A stretch of 64,000 bases of DNA from positions 15,716 through 79,715 of the forward strand of contig DATGQD010000045.1 of assembly GCA_035304385.1 (NCBI GenBank). The letters run 5' to 3'. This stretch comes from ZC4RG29 sp035304385. GTDB taxonomy: Bacteria; Bacteroidota; Bacteroidia; Cytophagales; Cyclobacteriaceae. The translations under genes were made by a program, and so were the position numbers. The notes under the pieces are model-generated. The model made no database searches. It had not been told where the DNA came from and was given only the letters and a program-made list of their open reading frames with translations. Below, piece after piece: positions 44,485 through 54,677 of this stretch (its first letter is position 1; each line of letters opens with the position of its first letter).

Positions 44485-45588
44485 ATGGCCAATGGATTAT
44501 CTCTCAATTCCTTATTGACAGCGTTCGCTGTCCCTGAAAAGAGTGATTGGATGAATGCGGCTCGCAAAGAGACGGGTTTTGATGATCCGATCGCAAAACT
44601 CACTCAATATGTCACAAAAGATTTATCCATCTCGCCCTTTTACGATCACACTGATCTGCTGGCAATAAAGTATAATGACCAGTACGGTCTGCCGCCTGTC
44701 GATGATGAAAATCTTTCTGCCCGCTATTGGGAAAATGTTCCGGCCGTTGCAGCTGCAAATCCGCCGGCCGCAAATAAACAGGCTCTTACGCATCTGGCCA
44801 AGGGAGCGAACGGAATTTTTTTCAACGGAATAGAAAAGCCCGAAATCTCACTGCGCGATATCGACCGGTCGCTTTGCAGCCTTTGGTTCTACATTCGTGC
44901 CGGTAAGGATGAAACTGAGGCGGCACGTCTTTTAAATACCGAGTCTACGCACAACACCATTTTGTTGTGGGAACACACACCGGCAAAGCCAGAACAATTT
45001 TTCGCCCGATCCGGCCAAAGCCGCGGACTCGGTATCGCGGTACCTCGCAAAACGGACGTTATCGAAGAAATCACAACAGCACTTACCACCGCTGTCAGGC
45101 TGCTCGACGCGCTCACTGAGCAGGGCCTTGCACCTTCAGCCATAGGCAGCCAGGTATGTTTCTCGTTTTCCGTGGAACGCGACTTTTTTATTGCCGTTGC
45201 GAAGTTCAAAGCGATGCGGCGCCTGTGGTATCAGGTTATGCGAAGCTATGAAGTGCACGACTTCCCCTACAACGACCACTTCCTGCACGCGCGTTGCGAG
45301 TCGACGACAGACGAACGCTACGAACCGCGGAGCGCGCTCATTGCCAACGCCTTCGCCGCCCTGGCCGCAGTTTGTGGCGGGTGCGACGCCCTCACCGTGT
45401 TTCCGGATGTAGACGATCAGGACGTGGCCGCAACCGTAGCGCGAAATATCCCGACCATCCTGGCCCATGAGGCCCATCTCGATAAAACATCTGATCCATT
45501 TTCCGGCGCATATTTTCTTGAATCGCTCGTCCACAACATCGCGAAGCGCGCGTGGACCGCGTTTGCAAACGGACCGGGACACTCATGA
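44485..45588 (+). CDS. mutA: Methylmalonyl-CoA mutase small subunit, short form
   Basis: A 367-residue protein resembling the TIM-barrel part of the small mutase subunit (SRGLGIAVPRKTDVIEEITTAL, the KFKAMRRLWYQVMRSY helix, FPDVDDQDVAATVARNIPTIL and the DPFSGAYFLESLVHNIAKRAW end). It is much shorter than the classical ~600-residue MutA and has no C-terminal cobalamin-type domain. The small subunit is structural and does not bind B12. Its TGA overlaps the ATG of mutB (ATGA), so the two are made together. Confidence 0.88.
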   Translation: MANGLSLNSLLTAFAVPEKSDWMNAARKETGFDDPIAKLTQYVTKDLSISPFYDHTDLLAIKYNDQYGLPPVDDENLSARYWENVPAVAAANPPAANKQALTHLAKGANGIFFNGIEKPEISLRDIDRSLCSLWFYIRAGKDETEAARLLNTESTHNTILLWEHTPAKPEQFFARSGQSRGLGIAVPRKTDVIEEITTALTTAVRLLDALTEQGLAPSAIGSQVCFSFSVERDFFIAVAKFKAMRRLWYQVMRSYEVHDFPYNDHFLHARCESTTDERYEPRSALIANAFAALAAVCGGCDALTVFPDVDDQDVAATVARNIPTILAHEAHLDKTSDPFSGAYFLESLVHNIAKRAWTAFANGPGHS

Positions 45589-47708
45589 AACCAGACTTCT
45601 CGAAAATCTCTTTTGATGCGTTTTCGCCCGCCATGCCTTCCGGTGCGAAAAGAAAGCCGTGGATTACCGCGGAAGGTATCGAATTGCCGCCATCGTGTAC
45701 TGCCGATTTGTCCGACAAACTTGTACATACAAAATTTTCCGCCGGCATCCCTCCTTTTCTCCGTGGCCCTCACGCAACAATGTATGCGACACGACCCTGG
45801 ACGATACGTCAATACGCAGGATTTTCTACCGCGGAAGAATCGAATGCATTCTATCGCAGGAATCTTGCAGCAGGTCAACGCGGGCTTTCCGTTGCGTTCG
45901 ACCTGCCCACGCACCGCGGCTACGATTCCGATCACGAACGCGTTGCGGGCGATGTCGGCAAAGCCGGTGTCGCGATCGACTCCGTGCTCGATATGAAGAT
46001 CCTTTTCGATCAGATCCCGCTCGATAAGATGTCGGTCTCGATGACCATGAACGGCGCTGTTATCCCGGTGATGGCCTTTTTCGTTGTCGCAGCAGAAGAG
46101 CAGGGCGTAAAACCGCATGAGCTCAGCGGCACCATTCAAAACGACATCCTCAAGGAGTTCATGGTGCGCAACACGTATATCTATCCGCCCGAACCCTCCA
46201 TGCGGATCGTCGCCGATGTTTTCTCCTATACCACCCGCTACATGCCGAAATTCAATTCGATCAGCATTAGCGGCTATCATATGCTGGAAGCTGGCGCACC
46301 CGCGCACATGGAATTAGGGTACACGCTGGCGGACGGCCTCGAATATGTCAGAACAGGCTTGAAAGCGGGCATCTCTATCGACGATTTTGCACCGCGCCTA
46401 TCGTTCTTTTGGGGAATCGGGATGAACTTCTGCATGGAGATCGCCAAACTAAGGGCGGGGCGGCTGCTATGGGCATCGTTAATGCGACAGTTTAATCCCG
46501 CAAACCCCCGTTCGATGGCGCTACGCGCCCACTCGCAAACCTCCGGATGGAGTCTCACACAGCAAGAGCCCTACAACAACGTCACGCGCACGTGCATTGA
46601 AGCACTCGCCGCCGTTCTCGGTCATACGCAGTCGCTCCACACGAACGCCCTGGATGAAGCGCTTGCGCTGCCGACCGACTACTCCGCAGCCATTGCCCGC
46701 AACACACAACTTTTTCTGGAAAAAGAAACCGGCATCACGCGTGTCGTTGATCCGCTCGGCGGCAGCCACCTCATCGAACGGCTTACAGCAGACCTCGCAG
46801 AAGGTGCGCTGACCCTGATCAACGAAGTAGAGGAAATGGGTGGAATGGCGCAGGCGATCGCAAAAGGTGTTCCCAAGATGCGCATCGAACAGGCTGCCGC
46901 TGCCCGGCAGGCGCGGATCGACGCAGGATTGGAATTGATCACAGGCCTGAATAATACAGAAGACAATACGCCCGATTTTGATTTATTGGAAGTCGACAAC
47001 AGCGCCGTACGCGAAGCGCAGCTTTCACGACTCGCCCGGCTCAAAGCGGAGCGCGACCCACAAACCGTCGCCGCTGCGCTCGGGGCATTGACACGGTGCG
47101 CTGAAACGGGCGAAGGAAACCTGTTGGAAAACGCCGTCAACGCTGCGCGGGCGCGGGCTACCCTCGGCGAAATTTCGGCTGCCATGGAGAAGGCGTTTGG
47201 CCGATACACGGCGTCAGTAAGAACGTTTTCCGGTGTATATTCAGGCGTTATGAAAAATCATCCCGACCTGGAACAGGCCCGGAAGCTGTCTGACGATTTT
47301 GCCGTACAGGAAGGACGTCGTCCGCGCATACTCGTCGCCAAAGTCGGACAAGATGGCCACGATCGTGGCGCTCGCGTGATCGCTACAGGCTTTGCCGATA
47401 TCGGTTTCGATGTCGACATCGGCCCGTTGTTCCAAACACCGCAGGAAGTGGCGCGACAGGCTGTTGAGAACGACGTTCACATCGTGGGTGTGTCCAGCCT
47501 CGCAGGAGGCCACAAAACCCTGCTGCCGGAACTGATAAAAGCGCTTGCCGACCTCGGGCGGGACGACATCCTGGTGGTGGCCGGAGGCGTTATTCCGCCG
47601 CATGATCACGACTTTCTGCGCCAGGCGGGCGTCGCGCTCATATTCGGCCCGGGCACCCCCGTCACCACAGCGGCTACGCGCATTTTGACTATAATGCTGG
47701 CAAAATAG
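45585..47708 (+). CDS. mutB: Methylmalonyl-CoA mutase large subunit
   Basis: A 707-residue catalytic subunit, read from the ATG at 45585. The TIM barrel has GLSVAFDLPTHRGYDSDH, SVSMTMNGAVIPV and RAHSQTSGWSLTQQEPYNN. The C-terminal cobalamin domain (about 575-707) has the DxHxxG motif with H592 in GQDGHDRGARV, followed by a late GGVIPPHDH. It converts methylmalonyl-CoA and succinyl-CoA in propionate metabolism. Confidence 0.96.
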   Translation: MKPDFSKISFDAFSPAMPSGAKRKPWITAEGIELPPSCTADLSDKLVHTKFSAGIPPFLRGPHATMYATRPWTIRQYAGFSTAEESNAFYRRNLAAGQRGLSVAFDLPTHRGYDSDHERVAGDVGKAGVAIDSVLDMKILFDQIPLDKMSVSMTMNGAVIPVMAFFVVAAEEQGVKPHELSGTIQNDILKEFMVRNTYIYPPEPSMRIVADVFSYTTRYMPKFNSISISGYHMLEAGAPAHMELGYTLADGLEYVRTGLKAGISIDDFAPRLSFFWGIGMNFCMEIAKLRAGRLLWASLMRQFNPANPRSMALRAHSQTSGWSLTQQEPYNNVTRTCIEALAAVLGHTQSLHTNALDEALALPTDYSAAIARNTQLFLEKETGITRVVDPLGGSHLIERLTADLAEGALTLINEVEEMGGMAQAIAKGVPKMRIEQAAAARQARIDAGLELITGLNNTEDNTPDFDLLEVDNSAVREAQLSRLARLKAERDPQTVAAALGALTRCAETGEGNLLENAVNAARARATLGEISAAMEKAFGRYTASVRTFSGVYSGVMKNHPDLEQARKLSDDFAVQEGRRPRILVAKVGQDGHDRGARVIATGFADIGFDVDIGPLFQTPQEVARQAVENDVHIVGVSSLAGGHKTLLPELIKALADLGRDDILVVAGGVIPPHDHDFLRQAGVALIFGPGTPVTTAATRILTIMLAK

Positions 47709-47818
47709 GGGCCAGCCGATCGGTTTCTTCTGTGAACGAACGTGCGGGGCCTGTGAATAACATACCCCCTAAAGTGAAATTCACTAGTTTTAATACCCCA
47801 TTTTAATTTAGTGCTGCC

Positions 47819-50800
47819 ATGACTGTCGGGAGACTCTCATTTTTTTCCCCGGAGCGCGGCCTTAGGGCCTCATTTTTTAACCAGACGCTTCTGCTCCTGT
47901 TGCTGCTCGCCGCAATACCGGCTGCAGCGCAAAAGACGAAACACCTGACCAAGGCCGACGCGTATTACAACAGCGGTGAATATGAGAAAGCCGCTAAGGC
48001 GCTCGCTAAGTACCGGAAATCCCTTCCGGCCAAAGGTGCCGAAACCTATAAAGCAGGCTACCACCTGCGTGAAGCCAAGCTGTCTCTTGCACTTGGACTC
48101 CCACAGACTTTCGAGGAACACGTAACGCAATGCGTCGCTGCCAGCGCGGCCTCCGTTGGCGAAGAAAGTGCCGCCCATGGCTGGCTGTTGCTGGAACTGG
48201 CCGAGGCCTACCGGCAATATGGAAACCTGCGCATCAGCGCCGAATACATCGACCAGGCAGCGCGAATACTGGAAGCCGGTGAACTCACCGAAACGGAAAC
48301 GACGCGCCTCGCGCTAGTTAAGGCTGAGACGATGGTGGAACGTGGCTTTGCTACAGAGGCGCTGCAGTTACTCCGTGACCAGGAACCCCTATTGGCGCGT
48401 AGGGCTGTCGATAAAGAGACGACGGTGCAAAATGGCGCGATCCAAACACGGCGTGTGCCTAACGACGAATTGGCCCCGCGTTTCGGGGACTACGCGAAAT
48501 GCCTCATGCTCATCGGCGCTGCCTACAACAAGATGGGGCGGTTGATCAGCGCGGACTCCGCTTTTGGCGCTGTTGATGCGTGGCTCCGCGGTAAGTCGCG
48601 CTACCTGGGCGAAACCAACATTGTTGAACCTGAGAATCGATTTCGCTGGGCGAGCTACATGATTGAGAACGGCAACATGGGAAGTCGGCCACGCGACCTC
48701 CAAATGGATAATATTCTCAATGCTCTGAAAAAGAAGGTTACGCTTACCAACGATCTCGCGCATGAGATCTACCTCACCCACCTGCGTGAACTCATGCAAA
48801 ACAGCAACCGCGCCAGCTACAATAAGGCGCGAGAGGGCTACCAAAAGATACTCAACAAATACTTTCCGAAAAACAGCCTCCTACACCTCAACATGAAGGC
48901 GGTGGAGTTCGACGCACGCCTGAACCGCGACAAAACAAAGAACCTCGAAAATCAGGCCGCTGCGCTTCTGAGCAATCCTAACTTGCCTCAGTACCACAAG
49001 ACGAGACTGCGCATCCTTTCATTTCTTGTCGACGTCGCCATCATCGACAGGAAATACGCCAACGGCGAGAACTACCTTGCCCGGATGACGGAGATTGCCC
49101 GCGAGCTATACGGTGACACCGCACCCGAATATCATTTGTTACAGCTTCGCCGTGCTAATTATTTACTCGACTATACGAACAAGATCGACTCGGCCGTCGC
49201 CATATACCGCGAATCGTACGACAGCGTAATCGCACCGCGAATTTCCATCCGCCACAAGGACATCCTCGATATTCTTAACCACCTGGCTACGCTCTACGAA
49301 CTTACCGATGAATATTCCCGCGCGTCGGAGACATTGAAGCTGGCATCCGAAGCAGCCCTTCAAAAGTACCGCGATGACGACATCCTCTATGGAATCGCGT
49401 TGACACGACTCGCACGGCTTCGTACCAAACTTGGGGCTTACGAGCAAGCCGAGCAGGACGTAGCACGGGCCATAGAGGTGATCGACCTGCGCAAAAACCG
49501 CGGCTATGACGAATACACCGCCGCCCTGGTCGAAGCCATGGACGCCCAGGCCAGGCTGTACGGCATCAAAGGCCTTTTCGACGAGGCCAGCGCGCGTCTT
49601 GAGCGCTCCGCCAAGATCATATCCCGTTCTAAAACGACGTTCGTCGGGAGCCTGGAAACCAACCAGGAACTTGTCGGTCTGCTCATACAGCTCGGACGAT
49701 TCGCCAACGCCTCCAGGTTACTCGATGAAACCTTTGCGGAATATGAGCGGACCTATGGAAGCACGTCGATACGACTCATCAACCCGTTGCTGGAACGAGG
49801 ACGCATACAGCTCGCGCGAGGCGAATACGGCGAGGCACAAAAAACTGCGCAACGCGCGTACCGTATCGCCGTCGATGCTTTCGGTGAAACCTCTACCAAG
49901 ACCGCTCCCACCCAACTGCTCCTTGGTGAGTTGAGCAAGACACTGGGCGACTACGATCAGGCGGGCGCCCACATCGCACAAGCGCTCAAAAGCCAGGAGA
50001 AACAATTTGGACGCAATCATATCGACGTGGCCAGTTCACTGTCGCAACTCGCGCTGATACGATTTTATGATGGCGACAAGAATGCTGAGTCTCTCCTGAT
50101 CGAGGCGCGTGACATCATCGCCGAAAAGCTCGGGAAACAGAATCCCCGCTATGCCACAAGCCTTGAGAACCTGGCCATCGTCATGCTGTCGCAGAACCGC
50201 CATAAAGAAGCGTTCGACTTGATTGCAGAGGCCGCGGAAATATGGAAGGCAAAGACAGGGTCCCGCAACAACATCAACCTCGCTGCATTACACACACTCA
50301 CAGGCGATGTGTATTATCAGCAACGCGATTTCGACAAGGCTTCGGACTACTACGAGCGTTCGAGAAAGCTGTATGAAAAATTCTTCAGCACAAGTCATCC
50401 GGAGTATGTCAAGGCGACCGCAAAACTCAGCCGCGTCCACTACATGCAACGGAACTACAAGGCATCCAAGCGCCTCATCGAAGAAGCGCTCGGAAAATAT
50501 GAAGCTTATATCGCCGATTTTTTCCCTTCCCTCAGTGAGCGGGAGAAGGCACGCTACTGGAACACGATACGCGACGATTTCGAGTTTTACTATACGCTCG
50601 CCTTTAGTAATCTCGACGATTTCAAAGACCTGGCCGGATCGGTATACAACTATCAGCTGATGACAAAGGCGCTGCTGCTCAGCGCCTCCGTAAAAATGCG
50701 GCATCGGATCATGAACAGCCCGGATGAGGCATTACGACAACAGTTTGACGAGTGGGTACAAAAGAAGGAGCGGCTGACGCTGGCGCTTTCAATGACTTCG

Positions 50801-52072
50801 GAGGAACTGTTGGAGAATGAAATCGACCCCGATGCGTTGCGACAGGAAGTCGAACAGATCGAGAAGCAGTTGAGCAGCAAATCGGAGGATTTCGCCAGGG
50901 GTTTTGAAAAGAAAGCGATACGTTATGGCGATGTCATTGCAGCACTTGGGGATAATGAAGTGGCCGTTGAACTGGTCCGATTCCGTTACTTCGACCATAC
51001 GTTCACCGACTCGGTGATCTACGCTGCACTGCATGTACGGAAGGCGTCGCGCAAACCCGGCGTGGCAATCCTCGCCAACGGGCGCGACATGGAAACACGC
51101 TATTTCAAATACTATCGGAATGCGATCACGGGGCTCATTCACGATTCCGTATCGTACCACGTATACTGGCAGCCCCTCCAGCAAGAAATCGGCATGGCCA
51201 CGTCCATCTACCTGTCGCCCGACGGCGTGTATAATCAGATCAACCTGGAAGCCATTCCGACACCGGATGGAAAGTACGTCATCGACAATACCAATCTTGT
51301 GCTGGTGAGCAATACAAGAGATTTGGCAGAGCGGGGCCATCACGCGTCGCGCGCTCCAGGCGCGAATACGGCATACATGTTCGGGAATCCGAAATTTTAC
51401 CTGACAGCGTCGGGAGGCAACGCTATCCCGCCGCTGCCCGGTACGGGCGACGAAGTCATGCAATTGGATTTCCTGCTTCGTGAAAAGGGATGGACCACGC
51501 AGGAATTCATCGACGCTGCTGCCGCGGAAGAGGCGCTGAAGGGCGTAGTCAGCCCGCGGATCTTTCACATTGCCACACACGGTCTCTACCGCCGGGCTCC
51601 GGAATCAGGTCTGCCGGGACAGCTGGTTGCAAATGATGCGAGCGCTACGCTGAACCCGCTGCTCCGCACCGGCCTTCTGCTCTCCGGCGCAGGCGATCTG
51701 CTCAACAAGACCCGTTACAATTACAACCTCGACAATGGTATTCTCACCGCGTACGAGGCCATGAGTCTGAACCTCGATCAGACCGACCTCGTGGTGTTAA
51801 GCGCTTGCGAGACGGGACTCGGCGACGTACAACATGGCGAAGGCGTGTACGGGCTGCAGCGGGCATTCCTGGTCGCTGGCGCAAAGGTGTTGGTAATGAG
51901 TATGTTCAGGGTAGACGACGAAGCCACCCGCAAACTCATGCTTCGTTTTTATCAGAACTGGCTGGCCAGCGGCAAGATGCGCGAAAGCTTCACCGCCGCC
52001 CGGAAGGAACTGCGAAACGAGTATCCGGCACCGTTATACTGGGGCGCCTTCCTGATGATCGGCCTCGAATAA
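47819..52072 (+). CDS. Exported TPR-CHAT protein (caspase-like protease domain)
   Basis: A 1417-residue protein with a signal peptide (leucine-rich core, ending PAAAQ), about fifteen degenerate TPR units across residues ~40-880 and a C-terminal CHAT domain (about 1050-1417). The expected catalytic pair is present: H1254 in HIATHGLY and C1330 in LSACETGLG, with the typical GEGVYGLQRAFLVAGA and MSMFRVDDEAT segments after it. CHAT domains are caspase-like cysteine proteases that are often controlled by partner binding to the repeats. Export makes a periplasmic or surface role likely. The substrate is unknown. Confidence 0.9.
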   Translation: MTVGRLSFFSPERGLRASFFNQTLLLLLLLAAIPAAAQKTKHLTKADAYYNSGEYEKAAKALAKYRKSLPAKGAETYKAGYHLREAKLSLALGLPQTFEEHVTQCVAASAASVGEESAAHGWLLLELAEAYRQYGNLRISAEYIDQAARILEAGELTETETTRLALVKAETMVERGFATEALQLLRDQEPLLARRAVDKETTVQNGAIQTRRVPNDELAPRFGDYAKCLMLIGAAYNKMGRLISADSAFGAVDAWLRGKSRYLGETNIVEPENRFRWASYMIENGNMGSRPRDLQMDNILNALKKKVTLTNDLAHEIYLTHLRELMQNSNRASYNKAREGYQKILNKYFPKNSLLHLNMKAVEFDARLNRDKTKNLENQAAALLSNPNLPQYHKTRLRILSFLVDVAIIDRKYANGENYLARMTEIARELYGDTAPEYHLLQLRRANYLLDYTNKIDSAVAIYRESYDSVIAPRISIRHKDILDILNHLATLYELTDEYSRASETLKLASEAALQKYRDDDILYGIALTRLARLRTKLGAYEQAEQDVARAIEVIDLRKNRGYDEYTAALVEAMDAQARLYGIKGLFDEASARLERSAKIISRSKTTFVGSLETNQELVGLLIQLGRFANASRLLDETFAEYERTYGSTSIRLINPLLERGRIQLARGEYGEAQKTAQRAYRIAVDAFGETSTKTAPTQLLLGELSKTLGDYDQAGAHIAQALKSQEKQFGRNHIDVASSLSQLALIRFYDGDKNAESLLIEARDIIAEKLGKQNPRYATSLENLAIVMLSQNRHKEAFDLIAEAAEIWKAKTGSRNNINLAALHTLTGDVYYQQRDFDKASDYYERSRKLYEKFFSTSHPEYVKATAKLSRVHYMQRNYKASKRLIEEALGKYEAYIADFFPSLSEREKARYWNTIRDDFEFYYTLAFSNLDDFKDLAGSVYNYQLMTKALLLSASVKMRHRIMNSPDEALRQQFDEWVQKKERLTLALSMTSEELLENEIDPDALRQEVEQIEKQLSSKSEDFARGFEKKAIRYGDVIAALGDNEVAVELVRFRYFDHTFTDSVIYAALHVRKASRKPGVAILANGRDMETRYFKYYRNAITGLIHDSVSYHVYWQPLQQEIGMATSIYLSPDGVYNQINLEAIPTPDGKYVIDNTNLVLVSNTRDLAERGHHASRAPGANTAYMFGNPKFYLTASGGNAIPPLPGTGDEVMQLDFLLREKGWTTQEFIDAAAAEEALKGVVSPRIFHIATHGLYRRAPESGLPGQLVANDASATLNPLLRTGLLLSGAGDLLNKTRYNYNLDNGILTAYEAMSLNLDQTDLVVLSACETGLGDVQHGEGVYGLQRAFLVAGAKVLVMSMFRVDDEATRKLMLRFYQNWLASGKMRESFTAARKELRNEYPAPLYWGAFLMIGLE

Positions 52073-52148
52073 TGACCTGAGCCGATAAAAAAATCACGTT
52101 TGAGAAATCAATTAATCTTCGGAACTTGAGAAAAGTACCCTTGTTCTC

Positions 52149-53399
52149 ATGTCCGCGAAGAAGTATTGGTTGGTGGCGATGATGTGGGCGTCTTTTGGCG
52201 TCGGTTGGGCATCTTCCGTGCTGATTCCAATGGATGACACGCAGGCCAATCATCTAAAGGCCTACGGGATCGCGTATTACGCGCTGCAGCGGGGTACTAC
52301 CGTAGACTGGCTGCTGAATTATCGCGGGGGCAGTTTTCTGGTGGCTTACGATCCGGAGATCATGGACGAGTGCACCATCCGTGGTGTTACCTTTGAAACG
52401 ATTTCCGACGCCAACGCTAACGCCATTCTTCAGGAGATCAGCAGCCCTGCTGTCAATATGAACGCGGTGCGTATGGAGCGGGCGCCCCGCATCGCCGTGT
52501 ATTCTCCCAAGAACGAATTCATCCTCGACGAAACGGACGCAGTGATCCTGGTGCTCGATTATGCGGAGATTCCGTACGATATCATTTACGATGAAGAGAT
52601 ACTCAACGACGCCCTGGCCAGGTACGACTGGCTTCACCTCCACCACGAAGACTTTACGGGCCAGGGAGGGCGATCGCGGTGGCGTGAATCATCGCGCATC
52701 GAGCTGAAAACGCAGGAAGCACTGGCGCAAAAGCTGGGCTATGCGAAATTGTCTGCGATGAAACTGGACGTTGCCCTGAGGATCAAAGCCTATACTGCCG
52801 CCGGCGGCTACCTGTTTGCGATGTGTTCCGGAGCCGAAACGTTTGATATCGCGCTGGCTGCCGAGGGTACCGATATCAATGAGCCCATGTACGATGGCGA
52901 CGAGCAGGATCCGTTCGCGCAGGAGAAACTGGATTATGAAAAATCGCTGGCTTTTGAAGACTTTACCCTGGAGCCGGGAGAAAGCCGTCGCTTTTCCGAT
53001 ATCAATACCGGGCGGATCGGTTATTATGAACATGGACGGTCGCGGTTCGACGTGTTTACCTTTTCGGCCAAGTGGGATATTATTCCCAGTCTCCTCACCC
53101 AAAACCACACGAATTCCATCAATGAGTTCACGGGGCAGACTACCGCCTTCAACAAGGCGCTGGTAAAACCCAACGCGCTGATACTGGGTGAAGCCCAGGG
53201 TACCAACCGGGTGCGTTACATCTACGGTGAACTGGGCCAGGGGCACTGGACGTACTACAGTGGGCACGACCCCGAGGGCAACCCCGGGCGTGGACGCGGA
53301 CCGACAGACCTTAACCTTTTTCCACATTCACCCGGGTACAGGCTCATCCTCAACAACGTACTGTTTCCGTCCGCCCGTAAGAAAAAGCAAAAGACCTGA
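52149..53399 (+). CDS. Conserved exported protein with a class I glutamine-amidotransferase-like fold
   Basis: A 416-residue protein with a signal peptide (ALV-type core ending GVGWA). Conserved-looking stretches are SSVLIPMDDTQANHLKAYG and DWLLNYRGGSF at the start. From about residue 115 it looks like a ThuA/GATase1 alpha/beta fold: IAVYSPKN, then a nucleophile-elbow candidate C226 in YLFAMCSGAETFD, and GQGHWTYYSGHDPE (H366, H373, E376) near the end. Relatives in Bacteroidota are, as I recall, often labelled asparagine synthetase B, but nothing here resembles that enzyme. Function unknown. It lies 76 nt after the CHAT gene. Confidence 0.7.
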   Translation: MSAKKYWLVAMMWASFGVGWASSVLIPMDDTQANHLKAYGIAYYALQRGTTVDWLLNYRGGSFLVAYDPEIMDECTIRGVTFETISDANANAILQEISSPAVNMNAVRMERAPRIAVYSPKNEFILDETDAVILVLDYAEIPYDIIYDEEILNDALARYDWLHLHHEDFTGQGGRSRWRESSRIELKTQEALAQKLGYAKLSAMKLDVALRIKAYTAAGGYLFAMCSGAETFDIALAAEGTDINEPMYDGDEQDPFAQEKLDYEKSLAFEDFTLEPGESRRFSDINTGRIGYYEHGRSRFDVFTFSAKWDIIPSLLTQNHTNSINEFTGQTTAFNKALVKPNALILGEAQGTNRVRYIYGELGQGHWTYYSGHDPEGNPGRGRGPTDLNLFPHSPGYRLILNNVLFPSARKKKQKT

Positions 53400-53522
53400 A
53401 TGCGATTCTCGCGACACCCCGCCACTTTGCGATATCCCACTGGCGGAGTCTCGTAAACTGTCTTCCATCAGTTGCGAAAAACCACACCCTCCCAGCAGAG
53501 CCGCGCCATTAGCTTTGCCGGT

Positions 53523-54677
53523 ATGAAGCCCACAATTATCCCTCCAGGCCAGGCACACGCCACGGCGGCACAGCATATGACCACCGCTTCAGCGATGCGA
53601 TGGCGGCAGGCGGCGTGGATTACCGCAAGCGCATCCGCGTCGGGTCTTCTCTATCCCGTACTGGGTGATGGGTTTTCAAGTATAGTTCCGTTCATCAACG
53701 GCCTTGTAATCGGTTTTACCGCAGGAATCGTGGTAAGTCTTATTGAACTCTTCCTGCTGCGGTCCGCCCGCAAACAGATCACATTTTTGACATTGGTTCT
53801 GATCAAGTCGTTCCTATACACGGCCGTGATTACGCTTGATGTGTTTGTCGTCATTCTTGTGTCGCGGTCGATCCAATGGGACTATGCGCTGATTGAAACG
53901 TTGACATCGGAACCCTTCCGTCACTTCCTGTTGCAGGAGGACTTCGGGCTGATCCTGCTGTATAGCCTCACGCTGGTATCCATCATCATCTTCCTCAGGG
54001 AGATTAATAGAAAACTGGGACAAGGTGTGCTCCTCAATTTTGTGTCGGGACGGTACTTCAGGCCGAGATCAGAGAACCGTGTATTCATGTTCCTCGACCT
54101 GAACGACTCCGTCGGCCGCGCGGAATCCCTGGGTGACATGACTTACCATAATTTGCTAAACGATTTCTTTCACGACATTACTGATCCGATTATGATGGCG
54201 GGAGGAAAAATACACAACTATGTAGGCGACGAGGTAATGGTATCGTGGATACTTAAAGAACAGATGGCAACCGATAAGTGCCTCCTCGCCTACCTCAACT
54301 GTCGCAGTAAACTCGCTTCCCTTAGTGAAAAGTATAGGGCCACATACGGACTGACGCCGGACTTTAAATGCGCATTCCACTGCGGACCTGTGATATGCGG
54401 TGAGGTTGGGGAAGTCAAAAGCGAAATTGTTTTCCATGGCGACACCGTCAATGCGACGGCAAGATTGGAGCGCATGTGCTCGGTGCTCGGTAAGGGGGTG
54501 CTCATTTCGGCCGACTTCCATAAGCGATTATCGCCTGTATGGCAATCTCGCTTCGCACCCCGGGAAGCCGTAACACTGAGAGGTCGCCAAAAAACACTCG
54601 AGGTTTATGAGGTCGCCGACCCCTCAGACATTCAACTGTCGTGTGTACAGTTTTCGGACGGGATTGAGGTCCTCTGA
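53523..54677 (+). CDS. Membrane-bound class III adenylate/guanylate cyclase
   Basis: A 384-residue protein. Four to five transmembrane helices (about 25-160) precede a class III cyclase domain (about 190-370), with the metal site FMFLDLNDSVGRAE and the second aspartate in IHNYVGDEVMVSW, followed by GDTVNATARLERM. It makes a cyclic nucleotide at the inner membrane; ATP or GTP specificity is unclear. Two starts are possible, 53523 (used) and 53577; a TAGCTTTG -7 box at 53510-53517 would place the transcript start at the first ATG and so favours the second. The last 54 nt overlap the convergent hydrolase gene. Confidence 0.88.
   Translation: MKPTIIPPGQAHATAAQHMTTASAMRWRQAAWITASASASGLLYPVLGDGFSSIVPFINGLVIGFTAGIVVSLIELFLLRSARKQITFLTLVLIKSFLYTAVITLDVFVVILVSRSIQWDYALIETLTSEPFRHFLLQEDFGLILLYSLTLVSIIIFLREINRKLGQGVLLNFVSGRYFRPRSENRVFMFLDLNDSVGRAESLGDMTYHNLLNDFFHDITDPIMMAGGKIHNYVGDEVMVSWILKEQMATDKCLLAYLNCRSKLASLSEKYRATYGLTPDFKCAFHCGPVICGEVGEVKSEIVFHGDTVNATARLERMCSVLGKGVLISADFHKRLSPVWQSRFAPREAVTLRGRQKTLEVYEVADPSDIQLSCVQFSDGIEVL

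Noticed and set aside
45417..46307. Reverse-strand open frame (296 codons) opposite mutA/mutB
   Set aside because: It spans the coupled junction of two clear mutase genes and shows no recognisable protein.
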